Source of the DNA: Candidatus Gemmiger stercoravium
Lineage (GTDB): Bacteria > Bacillota > Clostridia > Oscillospirales > Ruminococcaceae
NCBI GenBank assembly: GCA_019119835.1
Contig: DWWE01000110.1
Coordinates: 1 to 64,000, forward strand
Length of the DNA stretch: 64,000 nucleotides
Direction: 5' to 3'
A program made the position numbers and the translations under genes. Below the pieces are notes generated by a model. That model had not been told where the DNA came from. It ran no database searches and saw nothing but the letters and a program-made list of their open reading frames with translations. How positions within the stretch are numbered: the stretch's first letter is position 1; the number at the start of each line of letters is the position of its first letter. Below are positions 8,791 through 16,371 of this stretch, one piece after another.

Positions 8791-9399
8791 TCAGGCGGCG
8801 AAGATCCGCCGCAGCGCCCGATTGCGCTCGATCAGTTTGACCAGCGCCACGCCCAGCACGCAGCAGCTGATGACCTCACCCACACCGACGGTCAGCATGT
8901 TGAACAGCGTAACCGGCAGGGTGGCCGGCGTGTCGGAGAAAAAGACGCTGATCTCCCACCCTACGATCAGGGCGTTGAAGAGCACCGGCGGCAGGGCGGC
9001 GGGCAGCGCCAGCCCTGCCGGGCGCAGACCGCGCAGCCGGTAGGTGACCAGGCAGGCCAGCAGGGTGGCCAGGGTGCCGAACACCACGTCGATGACGGTA
9101 GAGCCCAGCGCGTTGGCCAGTAGACAGCCCAGCGTCACCCCGGCGATGTATTCCGGGCCGAAGACCGGCAGCAGGCAGAGCGCTTCGGCCAGCCGCACCT
9201 GGACGGCCCCGTAGGAGAAGGGCTGCAGCGCCAGACAAAGCACCACATACACGGCGGCGATCATGCCGCAGCGCACCAGGCGATTGGTGCGCCGGGCCCC
9301 GGCCTGGGACGGGCCGTCGGCCTGGGGGCGCAGCGCCAGCCGGGCGCCGAGAAAGGCTGCCGCAAGGACAGCCGCGAAGACAACGATCCATTTCAACAT
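8791..9399 (-). CDS. queT: Queuosine-precursor transporter QueT (ECF S-component)
   Basis: Substrate-binding membrane subunit of an energy-coupling-factor importer for a queuosine precursor. 202 residues: an N-terminal hydrophobic helix (1-22) not found in minimal QueT proteins, a basic linker, then a QueT domain with about five helices (MIAAVYVVLCLALQPFSYGAVQVRLAEALCLLP is the signature). The VRLAEAL block is characteristic. Assignment is supported independently by the preQ1-III riboswitch directly in front. ECF A/A'/T subunits are not in the window and are presumably shared. Confidence 0.93.
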   Translation of the reverse strand: MLKWIVVFAAVLAAAFLGARLALRPQADGPSQAGARRTNRLVRCGMIAAVYVVLCLALQPFSYGAVQVRLAEALCLLPVFGPEYIAGVTLGCLLANALGSTVIDVVFGTLATLLACLVTYRLRGLRPAGLALPAALPPVLFNALIVGWEISVFFSDTPATLPVTLFNMLTVGVGEVISCCVLGVALVKLIERNRALRRIFAA

Positions 9400-9405
9400 A
9401 GTACA

Positions 9406-9515
9406 CTCCGGCGGATAGATTTTGACCGCACACGGGACCGCCAGCCCCGGCCGGTTTGTCGCCGCCCGGCGGTTGGACCGGGCGGCGGAGCCTAAAATCC
9501 TAAGTTGCTCAACAA
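9406..9515 (-). ncRNA. preQ1-III riboswitch in the queT leader
   Basis: The minus-strand leader reads GAGCAACTTAGGATTTTAGG, then a variable GC hairpin, then CTGGCGGTCCC, GTGCGGTCAAAAT and CCGCCGGAG. As far as I recall, these blocks and their order match the published Faecalibacterium preQ1-III aptamer. GGCGG pairs with CCGCC, and the last bases (CGGAG) are the queT ribosome binding site, so ligand-dependent sequestration of the RBS is the expected mechanism (turns translation off with preQ1). It starts about 12 nt after a strong promoter. Confidence 0.92.
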
Positions 9516-9521
9516 GGCATG

Positions 9522-9550
9522 ATTATAGCAAAAAAATCCGGCGATGACAA
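9522..9550 (-). promoter_or_regulatory. queT promoter
   Basis: TTGTCA, 17 nt, TATAAT on minus, with TGC extending the -10. It lies right before the riboswitch. Confidence 0.88.
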
Positions 9551-9582
9551 GAGATCAGACCGGCAAAAACAGTGAAAAAAGC

Positions 9583-9612
9583 AACAAAAAGCCGGACCCC
9601 GCAGGGTCCGGC
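9583..9612 (-). terminator. Terminator downstream of degV
   Basis: A 9-bp GC stem GCCGGACCC/GGGTCCGGC is followed on minus by TTTTTGTTGC. It closes the pdxY-like/trmL/degV stretch ahead of queT. A further 8-bp inverted repeat (AGATTGTC/GACAATCT) sits just upstream at 9615-9660. Confidence 0.85.
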
Positions 9613-9747
9613 ACAGATTGTCGAAAAAGTATAAAATCCGTCGCCGTCGGCGGACAATCTCCGGCCTAAGAGCCGGGCCTGCGGCCCGGTTGGCCTGCGA
9701 AACGCGCCGGCGGAAACAGGGCCCGGCAGCCGACAGGGAAAGGGCGG

Positions 9748-10653
9748 TCAGGGCAGGGGCGGCTCATAATCCGCCAGGCGGCGGGGCTTGCCCTCAAAGG
9801 CGATGGCGATGCAGTCCGGCCCGGTGTTGGCGCTGACCACGCCGCCCAGCTGGAAGACGTACATCGGCGGGTGGCCGAACTCCTTCTTGCACAGCTTCAG
9901 CAGTTCATCCCGCTTCTGGGTGCTGGAGGTGTAGGCCAGCAGGTAGGGGGTAGTGCGCAGGTCGTCCACCCGGGTCCGGGTCCACTTGAGCATGGCGGGG
10001 ATCACGGCGGCGTCGCCCCGCACCTTGGCCTCCACCTTGCTGACCCCGTCGGTCAGGCTGATCACCGGGCGCAGGCCCAGCAGTTCGCCGGCGAAGGCCG
10101 CGGCGGCCGACACCCGGCCGGACTTTTTCAGCTGCTTGAGGCTGAAGGCTGCCAGGCAGACTTCCACCCGGCCCAGCTTGCTCTCCAGTTCCAGAATGCA
10201 GCTGCGCAGGTCGCCGCCGTTGCGCAGCTTGCGGGCGCATTCGCACAGATACCACCCGAAGACCATCGAGTAGGTGTGGCTGTCAACCAGATGGATGCGC
10301 ATGGTCATCTCCGGCCGGTCCTGACGCAGCTGTTCGGCAGCCTGCTGGGCGTTGGCATAGGTGGAGGAACCGGTGCTGTTGATGCTCACATGCAAAACGT
10401 CGGTGTATCCCTGGTCGGCGTATGCCTCGTACACCTCGCGCCATTGCAGGGCGGTGATGGCCGCGGTGGTGGGCACCCCCTGGGCGGCGCGCATCAGCTC
10501 ATAGAACTGGTCCATCGTCATGTCGCGGCGTTCATAGTATTCCTTCCCGTCCAGATTGATGGGGAAGTCGATGACATCGATGCCGTACTTCTCGGCCAAT
10601 TCCTTCGGAATGTCGCAGCTGGAATCGGTCACGATCGCAATTTTGCGTTCCAT
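9748..10653 (-). CDS. DegV family fatty-acid-binding protein
   Basis: 301 residues. DegV proteins bind a fatty acid and in Gram-positives some (FakB) present it to the FakA kinase for phosphorylation. The N-terminal IAIVTDSSCDIPKELAEKYGI is the family signature; STGSSTYANAQQA and SGRVSAAAAFAGELLGLRPVISL form the ligand pocket region. The final segment ends in GPDCIAIAFEGKP. No FakA is nearby, so FakB function is inference. It lies 9 nt downstream of trmL and is likely cotranscribed. Confidence 0.92.
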   Translation of the reverse strand: MERKIAIVTDSSCDIPKELAEKYGIDVIDFPINLDGKEYYERRDMTMDQFYELMRAAQGVPTTAAITALQWREVYEAYADQGYTDVLHVSINSTGSSTYANAQQAAEQLRQDRPEMTMRIHLVDSHTYSMVFGWYLCECARKLRNGGDLRSCILELESKLGRVEVCLAAFSLKQLKKSGRVSAAAAFAGELLGLRPVISLTDGVSKVEAKVRGDAAVIPAMLKWTRTRVDDLRTTPYLLAYTSSTQKRDELLKLCKKEFGHPPMYVFQLGGVVSANTGPDCIAIAFEGKPRRLADYEPPLP

Positions 10654-10662
10654 CCTAGTTTC

Positions 10663-11160
10663 TCACTTCCATTCGTATTTTGTCAGTTGGCCGCGGGTCT
10701 CCAGGTCTTGGAAATCCCATTGCCGCAGCGCTTCATACACCCCCACCGCCACCGAGTTGGACAGGTTCAGGCATCGCTCGCCCCGCCGCATCGGAATGCG
10801 CACGCACCAGGGCTGGTTTTCGGCCAGCAGGGATTCCGGCAGACCGGCATCCTCCCGCCCGAAAACCAGGTAGGCGCCGTCCGGGTACACAACATCGGTG
10901 TGGCGCTGCGGTCCCTTGGAGGTGAAGAAGAAAAACGGGCCCTTGTTGGCGGCCCGGAATTCTTCCAGGTCCTGATAGTATGTTATATCAAGCTGGGGCC
11001 AATAGTCAAGCCCGGCCCGCTTCAATTTTTTATCGTCGATCGTAAAACCCATCGGCCCGACCAGGTGCAGGCGCGCCCCGGTCACGGCGCAGGTGCGCGC
11101 CACGTTGCCGGTGTTCTGGGGGATCTGCGGTTCCACAAGTACAATGTTCAGGGTCGGCAT
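10663..11160 (-). CDS. trmL: tRNA (cytidine(34)-2'-O)-methyltransferase
   Basis: SPOUT methyltransferase that 2'-O-methylates the wobble base of tRNA-Leu isoacceptors using SAM. 165 residues, the normal minimal TrmL length. Seen are LVEPQIPQNTGNVARTC (N-terminal signature with catalytic Arg), the SAM knot blocks VFGREDAGLP and IPMRRGERCLNLSNSVAV. Start has AAGGAAG. It lies between the pyridoxamine-kinase-like gene (69-nt gap) and degV (9-nt gap). Confidence 0.95.
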   Translation of the reverse strand: MPTLNIVLVEPQIPQNTGNVARTCAVTGARLHLVGPMGFTIDDKKLKRAGLDYWPQLDITYYQDLEEFRAANKGPFFFFTSKGPQRHTDVVYPDGAYLVFGREDAGLPESLLAENQPWCVRIPMRRGERCLNLSNSVAVGVYEALRQWDFQDLETRGQLTKYEWK

Positions 11161-11229
11161 CGTTTCAACTTCCTTGTTTTCGTAAATTCGTCCTTTGGCA
11201 AGTACCCGGGCCGCCGCGGCGGCCGGATG

Positions 11230-12069
11230 TCACCGCCGCGGCAGCTCGTTGGGCATCAGGCGGGGCAGCACGGCTTCCAGCCAGACCCCCAGCCGTTCGT
11301 CGGCCCCGGCGGGGGTGGCCCGCAGGCACTCGCCCACAAAGGCGGCGGCCGCCTGGGCGGCTGCCTGGGCCACGTTGCCCTGCAGCAGGCGCCCCACCAT
11401 CACGGCTCCGAAGATGTCCCCGGTGCCATGGAAGGAACGGGGGAAAAGGGGAGTGCGCACGGTATAGCCCTCGACCCCCCGCACCGCCCCGGCGCACAGG
11501 ATGCTGTGCCCGGCCTCCACCCCGGTGACAAGCACCTGCGGGCAGACCCGGGTCAGCCGGGCGGCGGCGTCGGCGGCCTCGGCCGCGGTGGCGCCGGGGC
11601 CGGGCAGAGGGTCGCCCAGCAGAAGGGCGGCCTCGGTGGTGTTGGGCAGGATCAGGTCGGCCCGGGCGCACAGGTTGTACAGCGCCGGCACCATCTCGGC
11701 GGGCAGCCCACCGTACATTCGGCCGTGGTCGCCCATGACCGGGTCCACCACCTTCAGCGCGTCCGGCCAGTACTCCATGGCCTGTTCCACCAGCAAAGCC
11801 TGGCTGGTCTCGGACAGATACCCGGAATAGATGCAGTCGAACCGCACCCCCAGCCGGCGATAGTGGGCCAGGGCGGCCGGCCCGTACCCGGGGCTGGACA
11901 AGCGGGCCGGCGCCCCCAGGCCGCCGGTGTGGCTGGACAGCACGGCGGTGGGAACAGCCACGGCCTGGACCCCCAGCGCCGACAGGACCGGCGTGATGAC
12001 CGCCAGCCCGGCCCGCCCGAACCCGGGCAGATCATGGATGCAAAGGACAGTTTTTGGTGCTACAGGCAT
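11230..12069 (-). CDS. Pyridoxamine/pyridoxal kinase (PdxY/ThiD-like)
   Basis: Ribokinase-fold kinase of B6 vitamers in salvage of pyridoxal phosphate. 279 residues: LCIHDLPGFGRAGLAVITPVL at the N-terminus, VVDPVMGDHGRMY in the middle and the catalytic anion-hole motif FHGTGDIFGAVM near residue 214. PNTTEAALLLGDPL marks the substrate lid. The family also includes hydroxymethylpyrimidine kinases; the PdxY-like spacing is the better match. RBS is weak (AAAGAG). PLP-dependent serC and malY are in the same window, though not in one operon. Confidence 0.87.
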   Translation of the reverse strand: MPVAPKTVLCIHDLPGFGRAGLAVITPVLSALGVQAVAVPTAVLSSHTGGLGAPARLSSPGYGPAALAHYRRLGVRFDCIYSGYLSETSQALLVEQAMEYWPDALKVVDPVMGDHGRMYGGLPAEMVPALYNLCARADLILPNTTEAALLLGDPLPGPGATAAEAADAAARLTRVCPQVLVTGVEAGHSILCAGAVRGVEGYTVRTPLFPRSFHGTGDIFGAVMVGRLLQGNVAQAAAQAAAAFVGECLRATPAGADERLGVWLEAVLPRLMPNELPRR

Positions 12070-12371
12070 GACGCCACGCTCTTTTCACAAAAATTTGCGG
12101 CCCTTCCGCTTCTTTTAGCGGGTTTTCGGCCTGCTGTTCTGATTTTACCACAAACTTGCTGCCGGAAAAAGCCGCAATCTGGCGATTCGGCAGGGCATTT
12201 CACCGCGCAGTCGGCCCTGTACGCCGGCTTGAAGGGGAAAGCCCGCGTATCAGCGACGAATCTTTGCCGCCCCTTCCGAAAAAATCGAGCGGATTGCATG
12301 ACATTTGATAAACAGGCCGACAGCGGGGCATACTACCCCCGCACACAGATGCAAAAAGGAGGGACACAACC
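12070..12371. other. 302-nt intergenic region between pdxY-like gene and the 58-aa ORF
   Basis: Holds a minus-strand TAAAAT -10-like element (12143-12148) that could serve the kinase gene and a plus-strand TTGATA, 18 nt, CATACT (12305-12334) before the small ORF. The track ORF 12060-12299 on minus shows no domain, RBS or codon pattern. I see nothing else convincing. Confidence 0.4.
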
Positions 12372-12548
12372 ATGAATATGATGAACACCGTCGCATCCGC
12401 CGCGGTGGGGGCTGCCATGGGGGCGGCCGCCATGTATGCCGCGACCCATGACCAGCGCCAGGTGCGCAAGGCCATGCGCAAAATGACCCGCGGCGCCGAG
12501 AAGGCGCTGCTGGACCTGGAGGGAATGGTCAACAAGTACACCCGCTGA
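12372..12548 (+). CDS. 58-residue putative small membrane-associated protein
   Basis: Too short for the ORF track. MNMMNTVASAAVGAAMGAAAMYA is a Gly/Ala hydrophobic segment, followed by a charged helix THDQRQVRKAMRKMTRGAEKALLDLEGMVNKYTR. An ideal AGGAGGG site lies 9 nt before the ATG, and third positions are G/C as in neighbours. Layout resembles YtxH-like or other small single-helix proteins with an amphipathic tail, but I do not recognise a family. It is a single-gene unit between a weak promoter and a strong hairpin. Confidence 0.72.
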   Translation: MNMMNTVASAAVGAAMGAAAMYAATHDQRQVRKAMRKMTRGAEKALLDLEGMVNKYTR

Positions 12549-12579
12549 CCGGCCCCGCCGCAGCCGGCAGGACCGGCAG

Positions 12580-12623
12580 GACGCAGAAACAGCCGCGCAA
12601 GCCAGCGCGGCTGTTTCTGCGTC
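12580..12623. terminator. Long perfect hairpin between the small ORF and serA
   Basis: A 19-bp perfect stem GACGCAGAAACAGCCGCGC with loop AAGCCA. A-rich and T-rich parts lie within the arms (TGTTTCTGCGTCT), so it can act as a terminator for either strand although no clean U-run follows. Confidence 0.6.
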
Positions 12624-12724
12624 TGCACAGCGGTAGGAAATTCGTAAAGATGGATTGCCTTGCATTCCGGTGCACAGCGGCCGACTTGGGAGATACGTCC
12701 CCTCCCGCCGGCCGCAGGGCGGGG

Positions 12725-13891
12725 TCAGAGCACACGTACGCGGATCGCTTCTTCGATGGCGGCCAGCTGCTGTTTCAGCGAAGGCTGCACCGGGCCGGTC
12801 ACGTCCAGCATCGTGTAGGCCACATCCTTGCGGCTCTTGTTGACCATGTTCTCGATGTTCAGGCTGGCCGATGTCAGGATGCCGGTGATCGAGGAGATCA
12901 CGCCCGGCGCGTTCTTGTGGATCAGGCAGACCCGGCGGCCGCCCAGGCGGGGCTGCTGCACGTCCGGCAGGTTGACGCTGTGGGTGATGTTGCCGTTGCG
13001 CAGGTAGTCGCTCAGCTCGCTGGCCGCCATCACCGCGCAGTTGGTCTCGCTCTCCGGGGTGGAAGCGCCCAGGTGGGGGGTGCAGTAGACCCCGGGCACA
13101 CCCAGCAGCTCTTCGGCCGGGAAGTCACAGAAATAAGAAGCCGCTTTGCCGGTGTTCAGGGCGTCCAGCATGGCGGCGGTGTCCACCAGTTCACCGCGGG
13201 CGAAGTTCAGCACCCGGACGCCGTCCTTGCACATGGACAGCGTTTGGGAGTTGATGGTGTGCTTGGTGGCGGGAATGTAGGGCACATGGACGGTCAGGTA
13301 ATCGCAGCGGGGCAGCATGTCGCTCAGCGTGACGCAGTGCTGAACACTGCGGGACAAACTCCAGGCGGCGTCGATGCTGATGTAGGGGTCATACCCCAAA
13401 ACTTCCATCCCCAGCGCCACGGCGGCGTTGGCCACCCGGGAGCCGATGGCGCCCAGACCGATCACGCCCAGCACCTTGCCGTGCAGCTCGGGGCCGACAA
13501 ACTGCTTTTTGCCCTTTTCCACATCCCGGGCCAGGGTGGCGCTGCCCTTGAGCCCTTCGGCCCAGCGGATCGCCGCCGGCAGGTTGCGGCTGCCGGCCAC
13601 CAACGCCCCCACCACCAGTTCGGCCACCGCGTTGGCGTTGGCGCCTGGGGTGTTGAAGACCACGATGCCGGCCTCGGTACATTTGTCCAGCGGGATGTTG
13701 TTGGTGCCGGCGCCGGCCCGGGCAATGGCCAGTAGGCTGTCGGGCAGCGGCATCTCGTGCAGGTCGGCGCTGCGCACCAGGATGCCGTCCGGCGCGGCGG
13801 TCTCGTTGTCGATCTCGAACTGGGTGGTGGGCAGCTTTGCCAGCCCCACCGGCGAGATCGCGTTCATCGTCTTGATCGTATACATTGCCAT
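12725..13891 (-). CDS. serA: D-3-phosphoglycerate dehydrogenase
   Basis: First step of serine synthesis, oxidising 3-phosphoglycerate with NAD. 388 residues: substrate domain, Rossmann motif VIGLGAIGSRVANAA (about 140-155), catalytic NFARGELVD and HLGASTPESE, then a C-terminal ACT domain (about 318-388, CLIHKNAPGVISSITGIL) that probably senses serine. This is the short ACT-containing form common in Clostridia. Start chosen at 13891 with AAGGAG 4 nt upstream; ATG 13885 is possible. It follows serC by 30 nt in one operon. Confidence 0.95.
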   Translation of the reverse strand: MAMYTIKTMNAISPVGLAKLPTTQFEIDNETAAPDGILVRSADLHEMPLPDSLLAIARAGAGTNNIPLDKCTEAGIVVFNTPGANANAVAELVVGALVAGSRNLPAAIRWAEGLKGSATLARDVEKGKKQFVGPELHGKVLGVIGLGAIGSRVANAAVALGMEVLGYDPYISIDAAWSLSRSVQHCVTLSDMLPRCDYLTVHVPYIPATKHTINSQTLSMCKDGVRVLNFARGELVDTAAMLDALNTGKAASYFCDFPAEELLGVPGVYCTPHLGASTPESETNCAVMAASELSDYLRNGNITHSVNLPDVQQPRLGGRRVCLIHKNAPGVISSITGILTSASLNIENMVNKSRKDVAYTMLDVTGPVQPSLKQQLAAIEEAIRVRVL

Positions 13892-13921
13892 GCAGCTCCT
13901 TTTGTTGACTGTGGGGCCCGC

Positions 13922-15019
13922 TCAGGCGTGCGCCCGGCGGAATTTTTCCATAAAGGCGACCAGTGCCTCCACGCCCTGGGGCGGCATCGCGTTGTAGATG
14001 GAAGCCCGCATACCGCCCACCAGCCGGTGGCCCTTCAGGTTCAGCAGCCCGGCTTTGGCCGCCTCGGCGCAGAACTCTTTGTCCAGCTCCGGCGTGGGGG
14101 AGGTGAAGGTCACATTCATCCGGCTGCGATAGCGCGGCTCCACCGGATTCTTGAAGAAGCTCTGCCCGTCCAGATAGTCGTACAGCACCTTCGCCTTGGC
14201 CTGGTTGATCTGCTGCATCTGCGCAAGCCCGCCGATCTCGTGTTCCAGGTAGTCCATCATCAGGCCGGTCATATAAATGCACCAGCAGGGCGGTGTGTTG
14301 TACATGCTGTCCGCTTTCAGCAGGGTGGTGTAGTTCATCATGGTGGGGATCTTTTCGGCCGGGATGCCCTTGGCGCTGCGGCCCAGCAGGTCCTCCCGCA
14401 GGATGGCCACCGCCATGCCGGCCGGCGCCACGTTCTTCTGCACACCGAAGTAGAGGCAGCCGTACCGGGTCACGTCGGTGGGTTCAGAGAAGATCATCGA
14501 ACTCACATCCGCCACCAGCGGGATGCCCTCCACCTGGGGCAGCTCCACATAGGTGGTGCCGAAGATCGTGTTGTTCTGGCAGATATGGATGTAGCTGGCG
14601 TTGGGGTCGTACTCGACGGCCTTTACGTCGGGAATGTAGGTGAAATTCCGGTCCTTGCTGGAGGCGGCGATCCGGGCGGTGCCGAATTTGGCGGCCTCCT
14701 CGGCGGCCTTTTTGCTGAAGTTGCCAGTCACCAGATAATCCGCCGTGCCTGTGGTCATCAGGTTCAGCGGGACCATGGCAAACTGCTGGGTGGCGCCGCC
14801 CTGGAAAAAGCCGATCCTGTAGTTGTCCGGCACCCCCAGCACCCGGCGCATGGCGGCCTCGGTGTTGGCAAGGATCTCCTCAAACCAGGAACTGCGATGG
14901 CTCATCTCCATCACGCTCTGACCGGACCCGTGATAGTCCAGCAATTCCGCCTGCGCTTTGCGCAGCACCGGTTCCGGCAGCATCGAAGGTCCCGCACTGA
15001 AATTATAGACCCTGGCCAT
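13922..15019 (-). CDS. serC: Phosphoserine aminotransferase
   Basis: PLP enzyme converting 3-phosphohydroxypyruvate and glutamate to phosphoserine. 365 residues, normal length. RVYNFSAGPSMLPEPVL at the N-terminus is diagnostic; the PLP Lys is in YFGVQKNVAPAG. HRSSWFE and the C-terminal GGMRASIYNAMP substrate-binding segment are intact. Start MARVYNF has AGGAGG 7 nt upstream; the ORF-track extension to 15076 overlaps the leader. Transcribed with serA from a promoter at 15094-15123. No SerB phosphatase is seen here. Confidence 0.96.
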   Translation of the reverse strand: MARVYNFSAGPSMLPEPVLRKAQAELLDYHGSGQSVMEMSHRSSWFEEILANTEAAMRRVLGVPDNYRIGFFQGGATQQFAMVPLNLMTTGTADYLVTGNFSKKAAEEAAKFGTARIAASSKDRNFTYIPDVKAVEYDPNASYIHICQNNTIFGTTYVELPQVEGIPLVADVSSMIFSEPTDVTRYGCLYFGVQKNVAPAGMAVAILREDLLGRSAKGIPAEKIPTMMNYTTLLKADSMYNTPPCWCIYMTGLMMDYLEHEIGGLAQMQQINQAKAKVLYDYLDGQSFFKNPVEPRYRSRMNVTFTSPTPELDKEFCAEAAKAGLLNLKGHRLVGGMRASIYNAMPPQGVEALVAFMEKFRRAHA

Positions 15020-15093
15020 AAAAAACGCCTCCTCAAATCGCTTGCGTTCCCATAAGATGGGGCCCGGCCGCATCACCGCGGCCCGACAACGCT

Positions 15094-15123
15094 ATTATAC
15101 GTCCGGCGGCCGGCTTCCGGCAA
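15094..15123 (-). promoter_or_regulatory. serC-serA promoter
   Basis: TTGCCG, 18 nt, TATAAT on minus, about 75 nt before serC. Confidence 0.65.
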
Positions 15124-15186
15124 GGAAAAAGGAGCCGGCAAAACACCGAAAAGGACCCGGGAAAAGCCGGCCTGCCGGCGATAAAG

Positions 15187-15346
15187 TGACAAATGTCTTT
15201 GATTCAAGAACAAATTATTCTACAAACGTAAAAATAAAACCGGGAAATCCACCAAAAAGCGGGAGAGAAAATTGTGAAACCTGCGGGCTTGCCGGAATTG
15301 CTTCTACACATGTAAAATTAAATACAAGAAATCAACCACAAACGTA
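15187..15346 (+). promoter_or_regulatory. Operator-like boxes and candidate promoter in front of the BlaI-type gene
   Basis: Four related dyads: GACAAATGTC (15188-15197), TACAAACGTA (15221-15230), TACACATGTA (15305-15314) and CACAAACGTA (15337-15346). They resemble the TACA-TGTA core bound by BlaI/MecI repressors. Two share longer flanks (TTCTACA..GTAAAA). A TTGATT, 16 nt, TACAAA promoter (15199-15226) overlaps the second box. The region is AT-rich compared with its surroundings. Autoregulation is inferred. Confidence 0.6.
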
Positions 15347-15356
15347 GGAGAATGCC

Positions 15357-15749
15357 ATGGAAACTCTTTCCCACAGCGAGGAGATCGTCATGTCCGCCCT
15401 CTGGGCCTGCGGGGCGCCCGCGTCCCGCAGGCAGATCGCAGCACAGCTGCCCGAAAGCTGCCGCTGGGCCGACACCACACTGCTGAACTTTTTGCTCCGG
15501 CTGGAGCGCAAAGGCTTTGTGCGCCCCCAGCGCCAGGGCAACAAAAACGTGTATACCCCGCTGGTGCGCCGACAGACCTACTGCGGCGCGGTCAGCGCGG
15601 CCCATCTGCAGCGGTTGTATGGCGGCGACGCCTGCGCCATGCTGGGGGCGCTGGCCGATACGGGGCGGATCAGCTACGCCGCTATGGAGCGGCTGGCCCG
15701 CTACCTGGATACCCGCGCCGCCGAAAGCCCGGAATACGATTACGACTGA
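15357..15749 (+). CDS. BlaI/MecI/CopY-family transcriptional repressor
   Basis: 130 residues with an N-terminal winged helix: LSHSEEIVMSALWACGAPASRRQIAAQL, then TTLLNFLLRLERKGFVRPQRQGNKNVYTPLV, the typical recognition helix and wing. The C-terminal third should dimerise. Members repress beta-lactamase, mecA or copper genes and are usually inactivated by a BlaR1-type membrane protease; no blaR gene, beta-lactamase or CopA lies in this window. AGGAG is well placed. The boxes upstream suggest it controls at least itself; its signal is unknown. Confidence 0.88.
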   Translation: METLSHSEEIVMSALWACGAPASRRQIAAQLPESCRWADTTLLNFLLRLERKGFVRPQRQGNKNVYTPLVRRQTYCGAVSAAHLQRLYGGDACAMLGALADTGRISYAAMERLARYLDTRAAESPEYDYD

Positions 15750-15773
15750 ACCGCCCCGCCGCTGACCGAACCG

Positions 15774-15814
15774 AAAAAGCCCCCGCCGGCAGATGAGTCG
15801 CTGCCGGCGGGGGC
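15774..15814 (-). terminator. Minus-strand terminator downstream of blaI-like gene
   Basis: A 14-bp stem GCCCCCGCCGGCAG with 8-nt loop is followed on minus by TTTTTCGG. On plus no T-run follows. It lies 140 nt beyond the tRNA terminator on the same strand, so either it is a back-up or a short minus transcript exists between them. Confidence 0.75.
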
Positions 15815-15871
15815 GCCTGCTGCTATCTGGCCGAAAAGCTGCAGGTGGGTGGCCAATCCGCCTAGATTTCA

Positions 15872-15918
15872 ATACGACTTTTTACGACCTCGTACCGGCT
15901 TACGACCGGTTTACGACC
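15872..15918. repeat. Three to four copies of TTACGACC
   Basis: ATACGACT, then TTTACGACCT, CTTACGACCG and TTTACGACCT occur within 47 nt next to the tRNA-Ser genes, in a stretch without any credible gene. Function unknown. Confidence 0.5.
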
Positions 15919-15953
15919 TCAAATTCCGGTTACTTGCCGGCAATACGGATATA

Positions 15954-16002
15954 AGAAAACCCGCGTATCATCAGCATTTCGCTGTGATTACGCGGGTTTT
16001 CT
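15954..16002. terminator. Terminator of the tRNA-Ser pair
   Basis: A 14-nt inverted repeat AGAAAACCCGCGTA/TACGCGGGTTTTCT lies 2 nt beyond the encoded CCA end. T-runs are inside both arms, so it can function in both directions. Confidence 0.82.
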
Positions 16003-16004
16003 TT

Positions 16005-16095
16005 TGGCGGAGTAAGAGGGATTTGAACCCTCGCGGCACTTTCGCACCCTACGCCCTTAGCAGGGGCGCCTCTTCGACCTCTTGAGTATTACTCC
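16005..16095 (-). tRNA. tRNA-Ser (anticodon GCT)
   Basis: 91-nt class II tRNA on minus: acceptor GGAGTAA/TTACTCC, discriminator G, encoded CCA. The anticodon loop CTGCTAA gives GCT, reading AGC/AGU. A long variable arm and T-loop GGTTCAAATCC are present. Confidence 0.96.
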
Positions 16096-16132
16096 AAGTC
16101 AAAGTGATCGATGATTCACTTGTTAACAAAAA

Positions 16133-16223
16133 TGGCGGAGAGGATGGGATTCGAACCCATGGTCCGCTCACGCGAATCGCTGGTTTTCAAGACCAGTTCC
16201 ATAAACCACTCGGACACCTCTCC
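16133..16223 (-). tRNA. tRNA-Ser (anticodon TGA)
   Basis: 91-nt class II tRNA on minus: acceptor GGAGAGG/CCTCTCC, D-arm TGTCCGAGTGG, anticodon loop CTTGAAA giving TGA (reads UCN), long variable arm, T-loop GGTTCGAATCC, encoded CCA. It is upstream of tRNA-Ser(GCT) with a 37-nt spacer, probably one transcript. Confidence 0.97.
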
Positions 16224-16253
16224 ACAGTGGCCCCACCAGATGCAACGTAGATT

Positions 16254-16282
16254 ATACTATCATACACGGCGGGTTCTGTCAA
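16254..16282 (-). promoter_or_regulatory. Promoter of the tRNA-Ser pair
   Basis: TTGACA, 17 nt, TAGTAT on minus; a TATAAT overlaps 3 nt further downstream. About 30 nt before tRNA-Ser(TGA). Confidence 0.7.
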
Positions 16283-16342
16283 GAGAAATTTGGAAGTTTT
16301 TTTCCGCCCCGCCTTTTGCCGGCGCCGTCTTGCCGCCGCCCC

Positions 16343-16371
16343 TTGCAATGTCCCGGCGAAACAGATATACT
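16343..16371 (+). promoter_or_regulatory. sdaAB-sdaAA promoter
   Basis: TTGCAA, 17 nt, TATACT; 45 nt before the TTG start of sdaAB. Confidence 0.75.

Noticed and set aside
9618-9836. 72-aa plus-strand ORF
   Set aside because: Arg/Ala/Gly-rich shadow overlapping the end of degV, no RBS.
12060-12299. 79-aa minus-strand ORF before the pdxY-like gene
   Set aside because: No RBS, no recognisable pattern, overlaps the likely kinase promoter.
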